Source: CAVVEC01 sp963770485
GTDB lineage: Bacteria > Acidobacteriota > Terriglobia > Terriglobales > Acidobacteriaceae
Reading direction: 5' to 3'
Length of the DNA: 64,000 nt
Assembly: GCA_963770485.1 (NCBI GenBank)
Contig: CAVYPX010000016.1
Location: 186,001-250,000 of the forward strand
The notes beneath the pieces are model-generated. The model saw only the letters and a list, made by a program, of their open reading frames with translations. It did not search any database and was not told the origin of the DNA. Positions 47,641 to 55,967 of this stretch are shown here, piece after piece (position 1 is the stretch's first letter; each line of letters begins with the position of its first letter). The position numbers were made by a program, and so were the translations under genes.

Positions 47641-49350
47641 ATGCTCGATCTCGACCAATACAGTTGTCTGGGCGCCGCCCTGCGGGATGCGCTCGACCGC
47701 TGGCCGAATGAGATTTGCCTGATCGAGTCGGATCGCGACCGGGAGAAGACACGCCTCACTTATTCTGATTTCAAGGAGAGCGCTTTGCCTTTGGTGCGCG
47801 CTCTTCAGGATGCGGAATTTCGTCCCGGTGATCGTGCCGCCATGGTCATGAGCAATCAGTCGAAGTGGCTGATTTCTGCCTACGCCGTTTTCCACGCCGG
47901 CGGCGTACTGGTCCCGCTCGACTACAAGCTAACGGCGGCTGAGCAACTGCAACTGTTGGCGCACTGCAAAGCCAAGTTTCTCATCGTTGAGTACTATCTC
48001 TGGCGCGCGATCACGCAGTCTCCAGAGTTCAAGAGTCACAAGCTCAAGACCGTGCTGGTGACGGAGGCGCCTTTACGAACGGAACTGGCAGGAGCCTATC
48101 GTTGGGAAGAATTTCGCCGCAAGGGCGATCCCGTATTCGTTCCGCGACAGCGCCAGGACGTGGCCTGCATCGTCTATTCCTCGGGCACGGGAGGCCGGCC
48201 GAAAGGGTGCGTACTTACCCACGAGAACTACCTCGAGCAGTGCAAATCGCTCACGGCGTGGTATCCCTTCTGGCCGGGCGTGCGCTATCTGAGCATTCTG
48301 CCGACAAACCATGCAATAGATTTTATGGTCGGCTTCATTGGCCCGTTTGTGTGCGGCGCTTGCGTGGTGCATTTGCGCACGCTGCGGCCGGAGTTTGTGC
48401 GCGATGCCTTCGTACGCTACAAAATCACGTACGTCACTCTGGTTCCCATGATTCTCAAAAACCTGGAACGCGGTCTGCGCGCCAAGTTTGACGAATTGCC
48501 GCCCACGAAGCGTTTTCTGCTCAATCGCATGATCGCGCTGAACAAGCGGCTCACCAAGGGGCGTCCGAAGGTGAAACTCAGCCGCAGGTTGCTTTCCGAG
48601 GTCCACAAGGCTTTTGGAGGAGAACTGCTTGCCTTCATCACCGGCGGCGCATTCATGGAGTCTTCAACCTTGCAATTCTTCTATGATCTTGGACTGCCGG
48701 TGGCGAACGGATACGGCCTGACCGAGGCGGGCACGGCTCTTACACTCAACGACCTGAAACCCTTTCGCGCGAACACCGCCGGCAAACCGCTGCCCGGAGT
48801 CGAATTGCGGATTTTCAATCCGGATTCGGAGGGCATCGGCGAAGTTGTGGCGCGCAGCAAGACCGTGATGTCGCACTATTTGGATGATCCTGAATTGACC
48901 GCCCAGACGATCGTAGATGGCTGGCTGCTTACCGGAGACCTGGGACGGATTGACGGCAAGGGGCACCTGCAACTCTTTGGCCGCAAGAAGAACATGATCG
49001 TCACCGAAGGCGGCAAGAATATTTATCCCGAGGACATTGAGAACGTGTTTGATGGCTTGCCCGTGAAAGAACACAGCGTCTTCGCCGCGAATTACGTTTG
49101 GCCGGCGAAGAGTCTGGTGAAGGAAACGCTCGTTCTTGTTTTGCGGTTGGAGCAAAACCAGGAGTTCACCGGCGCTCTGAAGGAAGAGATCACTGCACGC
49201 AACCGCCGTTTGCCGGATTTCAAGCGGGTCGGCGGATACGTGTTGTGGGAGAAGGATTTTCCCCGCACGGCGTCGATGAAAATCAAACGCGCGGACCTTG
49301 CCACAGAGATGGGCAAAATGCTCAGCCGCGCTGCCGTGGTCGAGTTGTGA
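47641..49350 (+). CDS. Second AMP-forming acyl ligase
   Basis: A 569-aa ANL-superfamily enzyme distinct from the first ligase. The ATG at 47641 is taken as start (a TTG lies 3 bp earlier). Motifs: IVYSSGTGGRPKG, NGYGLTEAGTALTL, GWLLTGDLG, KKNMIVTEGGKNIYPEDIE and the C-terminal Lys in TASMKIKRADL. It likely activates a long-chain acid for the ACP or CoA. Having two ligases suggests two acyl substrates or one CoA- and one ACP-directed step. It overlaps the lipid kinase gene by 4 bp (GTGA). Confidence 0.88.
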   Translation: MLDLDQYSCLGAALRDALDRWPNEICLIESDRDREKTRLTYSDFKESALPLVRALQDAEFRPGDRAAMVMSNQSKWLISAYAVFHAGGVLVPLDYKLTAAEQLQLLAHCKAKFLIVEYYLWRAITQSPEFKSHKLKTVLVTEAPLRTELAGAYRWEEFRRKGDPVFVPRQRQDVACIVYSSGTGGRPKGCVLTHENYLEQCKSLTAWYPFWPGVRYLSILPTNHAIDFMVGFIGPFVCGACVVHLRTLRPEFVRDAFVRYKITYVTLVPMILKNLERGLRAKFDELPPTKRFLLNRMIALNKRLTKGRPKVKLSRRLLSEVHKAFGGELLAFITGGAFMESSTLQFFYDLGLPVANGYGLTEAGTALTLNDLKPFRANTAGKPLPGVELRIFNPDSEGIGEVVARSKTVMSHYLDDPELTAQTIVDGWLLTGDLGRIDGKGHLQLFGRKKNMIVTEGGKNIYPEDIENVFDGLPVKEHSVFAANYVWPAKSLVKETLVLVLRLEQNQEFTGALKEEITARNRRLPDFKRVGGYVLWEKDFPRTASMKIKRADLATEMGKMLSRAAVVEL

Positions 49351-50249
49351 GCGACGCGTTTCTTGCCGTAGTGAATCCGGCAGCGGGCGGCGGGCGTTGC
49401 CGTAAGCTGGTCGGGCCTGCGCTCGCCCGTTTGCGGGCGGGCGGAATCAAGATGGATGCGGTCGAAACCAGCGGCCCAGGCCAGGGTACAACACTGGCAC
49501 GAGATGGTTACGATCGGGGCTATCGCAAATTCATCGCGGTGGGAGGCGATGGCACTGCATATGAGATCGTCAATGGTCTATTTCCGCGAGCGGAATCGGG
49601 TGAACCGCCTACGCTGGCGTTTCTTCCCCTCGGGACCGGAAACTCTTTTCTGCGCGATTTCACCGATCGCGGCGCGGAGCATGCGGTTGAGGCGCTGTTA
49701 GCCGGGCGTTCCCAGCCCTGCGATGTTTTACGATTGCGTCACACCCGGGGAGTTCTGCACTACATCAATCTGCTGGCCATGGGATTTGCGGCGGACGTAG
49801 CCACCTTGCGGGCGCGGCGTTTCAGCGCCTGGGGAGAACTCGGATACCAATCGTCCATTTTCATCTCGCTGGCCCGGTTTCGGCGCCGGCCTTTCCCGCT
49901 GCAAGTCGATGGGCAAGGGGAAGTGGATCGCCGTCCGTGCCTGTTCCTCACTTTCAATAACAGCAAATTCACCGGCGGAACGATGATGATCGCCCCCAAG
50001 GCCGAGGTCAGCGATGGCTTGATCGAGTACGTACGCTGGGGGCCCATCGGACGCATCGGGCTCATCCGCAACCTGCCGACGCTCTACGACGGCACCCACA
50101 TTCATCATCCGCTGGCGGAACGGCGGGCAGCCAAGCGAATTGATTTCCACCTCGACGCTCCGGTCGACGTCATGGTGGACGGTGAAGTGCTGACACTACA
50201 ATGCCAGACACTTGATGTTCTGCCTTCGGCTCTGAGCGTCGTGGTATAA
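49347..50249 (+). CDS. Diacylglycerol-kinase-like lipid kinase
   Basis: A 300-aa kinase of the DagK/YegS/sphingosine-kinase family. The start is GTG 49347, overlapping the ligase stop; the longer frame is antisense read-through. It has VVNPAAGGGRCRKLVG (N-terminal fold), the signature VGGDGTAYEIVNGL (nucleotide-binding), LPLGTGNSFLRDF, and a C-terminal beta domain with LTFNNSKFTGGTMMIAPKAEVSDGLIEYV. It should phosphorylate a lipid hydroxyl such as diacylglycerol or a long-chain base. As part of the cluster it may phosphorylate the lipid made there. Confidence 0.88.
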   Translation: MSDAFLAVVNPAAGGGRCRKLVGPALARLRAGGIKMDAVETSGPGQGTTLARDGYDRGYRKFIAVGGDGTAYEIVNGLFPRAESGEPPTLAFLPLGTGNSFLRDFTDRGAEHAVEALLAGRSQPCDVLRLRHTRGVLHYINLLAMGFAADVATLRARRFSAWGELGYQSSIFISLARFRRRPFPLQVDGQGEVDRRPCLFLTFNNSKFTGGTMMIAPKAEVSDGLIEYVRWGPIGRIGLIRNLPTLYDGTHIHHPLAERRAAKRIDFHLDAPVDVMVDGEVLTLQCQTLDVLPSALSVVV

Positions 50250-50261
50250 GAATTCATAGCC

Positions 50262-50690
50262 ATGTCACAAGAACGCAGACAACGGCAAGAAGTGCGGGAA
50301 CGGCAAGGGCAGCCGAACCTCGGGTCGCGCAACATCATCATTATTGCTGTCCTCATCGTGGTGGCATTTGCCGCCCTGGTTTACTTTGTGAGAAAAAACC
50401 ATTTCGGACGGCTGGATGATTTCGCTAGGTGCCTGACGGCAAAGCAAGCCAAGATGTACGGAGCGTACTGGTGCCCGCATTGCGACGAGCAGAAAGACAT
50501 GTTTGACGCCTCCTTCAAATACGCTCCCTACGTCGAGTGCGGGATCAAGGGTTCGCGCGCGTTACAGCCGATTTGTACCGAGGTTGGTATCAAGCGCTTT
50601 CCGACCTGGATTTTTCCAGACGGAACACGGGTTGAGGGCAAGCAAGAATTAGAGTTTCTGAGCGATAAGACCGGATGCGCCCTGCCATGA
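50262..50690 (+). CDS. Membrane-anchored thioredoxin-fold protein
   Basis: A 142-aa protein with one TM helix (about 24-43) and a periplasmic thioredoxin-like domain with active site CPHC (YWCPHCDEQKDMF). The chain continues with PYVECGIKG, the cis-Pro strand FPTWIFPDGTRVEG and QELEFLSD, as in the Trx domain fused to bacterial VKOR proteins. Here it is a separate gene overlapping the VKOR gene by 4 bp (ATGA). It probably catalyses disulfide formation or transfer with VKOR. Its Cys pair plus an additional Cys near the end are features of this group. Confidence 0.82.
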   Translation: MSQERRQRQEVRERQGQPNLGSRNIIIIAVLIVVAFAALVYFVRKNHFGRLDDFARCLTAKQAKMYGAYWCPHCDEQKDMFDASFKYAPYVECGIKGSRALQPICTEVGIKRFPTWIFPDGTRVEGKQELEFLSDKTGCALP

Positions 50691-51178
50691 CGCCCGCGGC
50701 GCGCCGGTTAGACCTGGACACGCCAGACGGAAAAGCACGCCCAGTGCTCCATCGGCCCGGGATCTTCTGGGTGATCGCTTTGCTTGCGCTAGCCGGGATG
50801 GCGGTTTCTTCGGTTTCGCTCCACCATCACTACGGCACTTCGGCGACATCCTACTGCGACTTCGGCGCCAACTTTAACTGCGACATTGTGAATCGCAGCA
50901 CTTACTCGACCGTGCTCGGTATCCCCGACGCTCTGATCGGCATCCTGGGATACGGCACGCTGCTGGCGCTGGCAACCCTTTATCGGAGGAAAGCAGAAAC
51001 TCCCGTTCTCCTACTGATCGCCTCCGTGGCGGGACTCGGCTTTGCGCTCTACCTCACTTACATTGAAGCCTTCGTGCTGGCGACGTGGTGCATATTGTGT
51101 CTTTCGTCGCTGACACTGATTTTTACGATTACGGTGCTGTCGGCATTCTTGGTCGCTAAATCCCGGCGTCGCGCATGA
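50687..51178 (+). CDS. VKOR-family disulfide oxidoreductase
   Basis: A 163-aa four-helix membrane protein from ATG 50687, chosen because it overlaps the Trx stop (another ATG is at 50675). It carries the loop cysteines in YCDFGANFNCDIVNRS and the conserved Ser/Thr region after it, the quinone-side CxxC in WCILCL, and helices near 22-42, 75-95, 105-125 and 130-155. It passes electrons from periplasmic thiols to quinone, replacing DsbB. With the adjacent Trx-fold gene it forms a split VKOR-Trx system. No link to the lipid cluster is shown, but co-direction suggests a shared transcript. Confidence 0.88.
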   Translation: MTPAARRLDLDTPDGKARPVLHRPGIFWVIALLALAGMAVSSVSLHHHYGTSATSYCDFGANFNCDIVNRSTYSTVLGIPDALIGILGYGTLLALATLYRRKAETPVLLLIASVAGLGFALYLTYIEAFVLATWCILCLSSLTLIFTITVLSAFLVAKSRRRA

Positions 51179-51230
51179 TACCAAACACTAGGATGTACCG
51201 AACGGCGTTGTCGAAAAACCTCTTCTTGTT

Positions 51231-51362
51231 GTCATCCCGAGCGGTTCTTGCCGAGACCGAAGGTCGAGCCCCGAGCGAAGCCGAGGGGGAGGGATCTGTA
51301 GTTCCCCCATAATGGGGGGAGAACTGCAGATTCCTCGTCGCTCGCGCTCCTCGGAATGACAA
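51231..51362. repeat. Composite palindromic repeat before the esterase gene
   Basis: The region begins GTCATCCCGAGCGG and ends CTCCTCGGAATGACAAT, so the ends pair as an inverted repeat. A nested hairpin GTTCCCCCATAATGGGGG (51301-51318, extended by GAAC) lies inside. GGGATCT and CGAGCGAAG blocks resemble the MITE-like family core but the ends differ, so it is a separate family. It ends 9 bp before the esterase start codon. Confidence 0.6.
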
Positions 51363-51371
51363 TACCCTCGT

Positions 51372-52226
51372 ATGGAAGAGCTCTCCCAAGAACGGGCAAA
51401 GCCGGAAGAAGATCAATCCACTTCCGCACCCAACTCTTCCATCACAGGCGATCTTCGACTGCACGAATTTCACAGCCGGATATTTCGCAATACGCGGATG
51501 CTGCGCGTGTGGCTGCCCCCGCGTTACGATGCGCCGGAAAATGATGCGCGGCACTACCCCGTGTTCTATCTCAATGACGGCCAGAACCTGTTCGACCGGG
51601 CGACGGCGTTCGCCGGCGTCGAATGGGGCGTGGACGAAACCGCCGATCGTCTGATCCGGCAAGAAGTAATTCCGCCGATGATCATCGTGGGCATCGACAA
51701 CACCCAGAATGACCGCATTAAGGAATACCTTCCCTACCGTTCGTTCAGTCCCCCAGTGCTTCGCCCGCAAGGAAAGTACTATCCCGACTTCGTGACAAGT
51801 GAGGTCATGCCCTTTGTCAGCCAGCGATACCGCATCGCTAAGGGCTATGAGAATACTGGACTGGGCGGATCGTCTCTAGGCGCGCTCATTTCGTTGTACA
51901 CGGTCATTGACCGGCCCGGAGCATTCAGCCGATTGCTGCTGGAGAGCCCATCGCTCTTTATTTCCAATCGCCGGATCTTGAAACAGTCTCGGCATCTTCG
52001 GCAGTGGCCTGCGAAGATTTTTCTGGCCATCGGGACCAGAGAAGCGGGCCGTGAGGACAGAGATGAGCAGGTGGTGGAAGATGTGCGCGAACTCGAGCAT
52101 ATCCTGCGCCGTGCCGGATTGGATGAGAGTCGTTTGCGGGTGAAAATCGACGAAAGCGCGGGACACAATGAAGGGGAATGGGGGAAACGGTTTCCGGAGG
52201 CCTTGAGCTTTCTGTTTGGGAAGTAA
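51372..52226 (+). CDS. Putative esterase (alpha/beta hydrolase, enterochelin-esterase-like)
   Basis: A 284-aa esterase-D-type hydrolase. The core: VFYLNDGQNLFD (strand and loop), MIIVGIDNTQNDRIKEY, the nucleophile elbow GLGGSSLGALISLY with Ser near residue 167, and acid/His near the end (ESAGHNEGEWGKRF). It has no signal peptide. The start ATG lies only 9 bp past a repeat and has no ribosome-binding site. It could hydrolyse carbohydrate or siderophore esters; the substrate is unknown. Confidence 0.82.
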   Translation: MEELSQERAKPEEDQSTSAPNSSITGDLRLHEFHSRIFRNTRMLRVWLPPRYDAPENDARHYPVFYLNDGQNLFDRATAFAGVEWGVDETADRLIRQEVIPPMIIVGIDNTQNDRIKEYLPYRSFSPPVLRPQGKYYPDFVTSEVMPFVSQRYRIAKGYENTGLGGSSLGALISLYTVIDRPGAFSRLLLESPSLFISNRRILKQSRHLRQWPAKIFLAIGTREAGREDRDEQVVEDVRELEHILRRAGLDESRLRVKIDESAGHNEGEWGKRFPEALSFLFGK

Positions 52227-52347
52227 AGCCAGGAGCAACGCGGTCCGGCGCTGGGGAGGGCAAACCGAAGTTGAGGTGAGCGCAGTTGCCGGCACGTTCG
52301 TCACTCCATCGAACGGAGTTCCATGGCATCCGGCTCCATCGAGCCAT

Positions 52348-52410
52348 GCCCACATCGAACCAGGCCCACATCGAACCAGGCCCACATCGAACCAGGCCCA
52401 CATCGAACAG
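52348..52410. repeat. 16-bp tandem repeat, four copies
   Basis: GCCCACATCGAACCAG at 52348, 52364 and 52380, then a 15-bp copy lacking one C at 52396-52410. The array lies between the esterase and the end of the minus-strand secreted protein gene (stop at 52414). It does not form a coding frame of note. Confidence 0.85.
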
Positions 52411-52413
52411 GCT

Positions 52414-52824
52414 CTACCAGACGGGCTTGCCGTCCTTGTCGCGGAAGACGAAAACGTCATTATCTCGCTTGACTTCGCGAGCGAAGATCGTGTCTACACC
52501 CTCGAACTTCACTTTAGAACCGGTGACCTCAAGCTTATCTCCCACATTGAAAACCAGTTCGTAGGTTTTCACGAACTTGGTGGAAGCGAGGTGAACTTCA
52601 ATCGTAGTGCCATCGTCCAGTTTCAGGATCACGTGCGATCCCATACCACCGCTCACCGGGCATTCCCGGTCTCTGACTTCCTGAACCGTTCCCTTGAACA
52701 CCGATTCAGTCGCCGGATCGTATTTGGGCACGCCTGCTCCCGGAGTGGATGATGGGTTGGCGAACGCGGGTGCCAACGCTACCATCAAAGCAAGAATCAG
52801 GATCATTACTGGCCAGGTTTTCAT
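52414..52824 (-). CDS. Small secreted protein with OB-like domain
   Basis: A 136-aa protein with a signal peptide (about 1-22). The mature part has FKGTVQEVRDRECPVSGGMGSHVILKLDDG and VHLASTKFVKTYELVFNVGDKLEVTGSKVKF, i.e. a beta-barrel with GDKLEVTGS that resembles small OB-fold/DNA-binding-annotated proteins of Acidobacteria. A single conserved-looking Cys is in RDRECPVSGG. Periplasmic; role unknown. A CRP-like palindrome is 78 bp upstream. Confidence 0.78.
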   Translation of the reverse strand: MKTWPVMILILALMVALAPAFANPSSTPGAGVPKYDPATESVFKGTVQEVRDRECPVSGGMGSHVILKLDDGTTIEVHLASTKFVKTYELVFNVGDKLEVTGSKVKFEGVDTIFAREVKRDNDVFVFRDKDGKPVW

Positions 52825-52901
52825 AGCAGCCCTCCCTTCCTCACAAGCTCACGCCATGCCTCATGTCCAATCTGATTATGACCGGGTTGCTCTCACCGGC
52901 C

Positions 52902-52917
52902 TGTGACGGTGGTCACA
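52902..52917. promoter_or_regulatory. CRP/FNR-family binding site upstream of the secreted protein gene
   Basis: TGTGACGGTGGTCACA has both perfect half-sites TGTGA and TCACA separated by 6 bp. It starts 78 bp upstream of the 52414-52824 gene start and matches the type of site found before nifJ. The regulator is not encoded in this window. Confidence 0.6.
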
Positions 52918-53052
52918 CGCTACTGTGAGGCGCATCCCGGAAATCGACCAGGTTAAGCCGCTTTCGGCCAAGATGCGGTCGGCCATTACCCCTTCGTAAC
53001 CATTGGGAAGGGCCTGGCGAGCGGCTTGGTTGGCGGACTGCTGAGAATTCCG

Positions 53053-54699
53053 CTATTCGTGGTGGGGCGACTGCTTTGGTGGGCTGCTGAAGTCGTACAA
53101 ATAAGCGCGTGCCCCTGAAGCCCGATAACTGTCCAAGCGCAGGCCGAGGCTGTCCATCTGGTTCTGCAACACCACTCCTTCGTCGACGCCATCGTGGATC
53201 AGGATGTGGGATAGGATGGCCCAAACGCGCCCGTCGCCACGGAGCGGGGCCACGTCGGCAGCATAGCAAGCCGGATCTGCACCGCACTCGGCCCCGTTCC
53301 GCACCCTGCCCGTCAAATGGTAGAGCTCGGTATAGTAGGTGAATTGATAGATAGCGCCATAGTACACGTACCAGACATCTATGGGTTGTTGCCGCGCCTG
53401 GACGAATTGAATGGCCCGCTTGATGTCGTCTGGATGTGTCGGGTGAATCAAGAGGTCTGCCGCGAGATACATTGGTTTCGCAAGCAGCAGAGCAAGGACA
53501 GCAATTGCAAGCAGTGGCGACAACCGTCGACCTATGCTGTAGGCCCAGGCTGCACCTTCCGAAACTACCAACAGAAGAATTGGGCAAACAAACAGTAGTA
53601 ATCTTCCTTGCAGAGGGTAACGATGCAACCAGGAAGCTAGAAACAAAACCATCAAAGGCGCTAGCAAAAGTGCGAGGCTGCGTTGGCGATGGTCTCGAAG
53701 CAATTGACCGCAGCCCGCGACGAAGAAGCCGGCCCCCAGCACAGCATTCAGCGGAGCCGGATTCTCGAAAGCAGCAAAGAAGTTATCGGTTAGCCAGGGG
53801 ACGATCTCCAATAGGCTGTGAGGAGGAAAGGCCCCACGCCAATACGCCAGCAAAGCGGTATCAGAGCTGAGAAGACGCAAAGACACCGCATAACAAAGGG
53901 CGAAGCTAGCCGCCCACGTGGATAAGAGCCATATCGTTGATCGGAGCTTGTGGGCATCGCCGGCCACCACGTTTTTGGCGATGAGAACCGATGCGGCTCC
54001 AGCAAGCACAAAGCTGGAGGGATGAGAAAACCAGATGGCCACAGCGCCCAGGATGCCACCGCACAAGAGTTCGCGCGTGCTGAAGGGGCCCTTTGAAAGT
54101 CTGAACACTCCATAAAGCAGGGCCACAGTTACCAGCACATCCGTGGAGTATTGTTTGGCCTCGGAGGAGTGGTAGACGAGGCCGGGGCTCAAGCAGAACA
54201 AGATGACAGCAATCGGCACCGCCCTCGGGGACAGATACAATTTAGCCACTTCGTAAAAGACGAACAGTGCTGCGATGCCGGCCAGTAACGGAACCGCTCG
54301 CAAAGTTAGTTCGCTTTCACCCGCCAGTCTGGTGGCGAATTTTTCGAGTAGCAGAAATCCTATTGGTGCTCCCTGGTGATACTCAAGGGGGTGGAACAAC
54401 CCTGTGAATGAACGGTGCAGAATGTTCAGTGCCAGCGCTGCTTCGTCATACCAGAGGGAGCGGCGGGAGAAGAATTGAGACAAGCGCAACAGCGCGCCGA
54501 TCGCGACAACCGCCGTTGCCCATCTTGGCCAGCGCGACGGGGTCTTGGCGTTCACCAGGTGGACCCGTCGATTCCGAAAAGCAGGTGGCAACTCCCCATA
54601 GCGAGCAACGAGCAAAGGCCCTTGATTTGTGTGCTCTGGCTTCCGTCGCTTAAACAGTAGCTCGAAGGAAATGATAGCAGCTCTGCCTGCGACCCTCAT
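53053..54699 (-). CDS. GT39/ArnT-like membrane glycosyltransferase
   Basis: A 548-aa protein of the C-type glycosyltransferase fold. About 10-11 TM helices begin near residue 62. The first periplasmic loop has the catalytic-type RRSLWYDEAALALN, as in PMT and ArnT families that use polyprenyl-phosphate sugars. SSEAKQYSTDV (about 188) and a C-terminal soluble part (about 430-548) follow. The N-terminal ~55 residues may be excess; no strong ribosome-binding site is seen. It may transfer a sugar to a lipid or protein in the periplasm. It is divergent from the GT2 gene. Confidence 0.8.
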   Translation of the reverse strand: MRVAGRAAIISFELLFKRRKPEHTNQGPLLVARYGELPPAFRNRRVHLVNAKTPSRWPRWATAVVAIGALLRLSQFFSRRSLWYDEAALALNILHRSFTGLFHPLEYHQGAPIGFLLLEKFATRLAGESELTLRAVPLLAGIAALFVFYEVAKLYLSPRAVPIAVILFCLSPGLVYHSSEAKQYSTDVLVTVALLYGVFRLSKGPFSTRELLCGGILGAVAIWFSHPSSFVLAGAASVLIAKNVVAGDAHKLRSTIWLLSTWAASFALCYAVSLRLLSSDTALLAYWRGAFPPHSLLEIVPWLTDNFFAAFENPAPLNAVLGAGFFVAGCGQLLRDHRQRSLALLLAPLMVLFLASWLHRYPLQGRLLLFVCPILLLVVSEGAAWAYSIGRRLSPLLAIAVLALLLAKPMYLAADLLIHPTHPDDIKRAIQFVQARQQPIDVWYVYYGAIYQFTYYTELYHLTGRVRNGAECGADPACYAADVAPLRGDGRVWAILSHILIHDGVDEGVVLQNQMDSLGLRLDSYRASGARAYLYDFSSPPKQSPHHE

Positions 54700-54749
54700 G
54701 TTATAAACTGGCGCATCGAGGGGCTACGGCCCGCTGCGATGCCGAGAGT

Positions 54750-55949
54750 ATGGCGCTGATGTCAAAGTCGAGTCCTGAGTTTTCCGATCGCGCGGTGGGA
54801 ACCCCGCCCGAACTCTCGGTTGTCATGCCCTGTCTCAATGAAGAAGCCACGGTGGGGGCGTGCATCGAGCAAATCCGCGGCACGCTGGAGCAGAACAATA
54901 TCGCGGGCGAGATCATTGTTGCAGACAACGGCAGCACCGACCATTCCCGCGAAATCGCGACGGACATGGGGGTGCGCGTCGTACTGGTCGAGAAAAGGGG
55001 GTACGGCAGTGCACTCATGGGTGGTATTGCGGCCGCTCGAGGCAAGTACATTGTGATGGGGGATGCCGACCGCAGCTATGACTTCACCCAAATCCCAGTG
55101 TTCCTGGAAAAGCTCAGGTCGGGGTATGAGGTGGTGGTGGGAAACCGCTTCCAGGGTGGAATTCGGCCTGGCGCAATGCCCCTCTTGCACCAGTATTTCG
55201 GCAATCCGGTGCTCACTGGAGTAGGCCGGCTTTTCTTCAAGACTCCCTGCCGAGATTTGCACTGCGGACTCCGAGGATTCACTAAAGCAGCTTACGAACT
55301 GATGCGTCTGCGCACCACCGGCATGGAGTTTGCCAGCGAAATGATAGTGAAGGCAGCCCTTTTCCAGGTGCCGGTTTGCGAGGTGCCCACAACGCTTTCG
55401 CGGGATGGTCGCAACCGGAGGTCCCATCTGCGCAGCTGGCACGATGGCTGGAGGCACCTGCGTTTCTTGTTGCTGTATAGTCCGCGATGGCTCTTCCTCT
55501 ACCCCGGACTCGTATTGCTGTTTTCCGGTTGCGCTGTAGCCTTGTGGCTGCTTCCTGGCCCGCGGAAAGTCGGTGGCGTTTTTCTGGATATCCACACTCT
55601 GCTTTATGCCACCATCGCGATTTTCACGGGTTTCCAAGCTGTCGTATTTGCATTTTTGACTAAGCTGTTCGCGGTCACCGAGGGGCTGTTGCCGGAAGAT
55701 CCACGCCTGACTCGCGCTTTTCGCGTTTTCAATCTTGAGCGAGGCTTGCTCGTTGGGGCCGTGCTGCTGCTGATGGGGAGCGGCGTTGCCGGTTACTCGT
55801 TTTACCTTTGGAACCGCGCCGGTTTTGGACCGATGAATCCGGTGGTGCTCGTGCGCCTGGTGGCGGCGGTGATGGTCTCGGTGACCCTAGGGGTTGAGAT
55901 AATCTTCTCCAGCTTTTTCTTCAGCATTCTTGGCGTCGGGCGCAAATAA
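54750..55949 (+). CDS. GT2 family glycosyltransferase with C-terminal TM helices (GtrB/DPM1-like)
   Basis: A 399-aa protein. The N-terminal GT-A domain has LSVVMPCLNEEATVGACI, IIVADNGSTDHSREIA, the DxD-type MGDADRSYDF and GLRGFTKAAYELM. C-terminal TM helices lie near 248-270, 285-310, 330-352 and 366-392. It likely builds a polyprenyl-phosphate-linked sugar from a nucleotide sugar, which the GT39-like proteins on either side (53053 and 56780) could use. Start ATG 54750; the first ~24 residues are a flexible leader. Confidence 0.88.
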   Translation: MALMSKSSPEFSDRAVGTPPELSVVMPCLNEEATVGACIEQIRGTLEQNNIAGEIIVADNGSTDHSREIATDMGVRVVLVEKRGYGSALMGGIAAARGKYIVMGDADRSYDFTQIPVFLEKLRSGYEVVVGNRFQGGIRPGAMPLLHQYFGNPVLTGVGRLFFKTPCRDLHCGLRGFTKAAYELMRLRTTGMEFASEMIVKAALFQVPVCEVPTTLSRDGRNRRSHLRSWHDGWRHLRFLLLYSPRWLFLYPGLVLLFSGCAVALWLLPGPRKVGGVFLDIHTLLYATIAIFTGFQAVVFAFLTKLFAVTEGLLPEDPRLTRAFRVFNLERGLLVGAVLLLMGSGVAGYSFYLWNRAGFGPMNPVVLVRLVAAVMVSVTLGVEIIFSSFFFSILGVGRK

Positions 55950-55967
55950 GACCAAGCTCCCGAAAGG

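Noticed and set aside
49098..49346. 83-codon N-terminal extension of the lipid kinase
   Set aside because: It overlaps the acyl ligase in another frame; the GTG at 49347 overlapping the ligase stop fits the family start.
52348..52410. Tandem repeat considered as a CRISPR array
   Set aside because: Units are contiguous with no spacers, so it is a simple tandem repeat.
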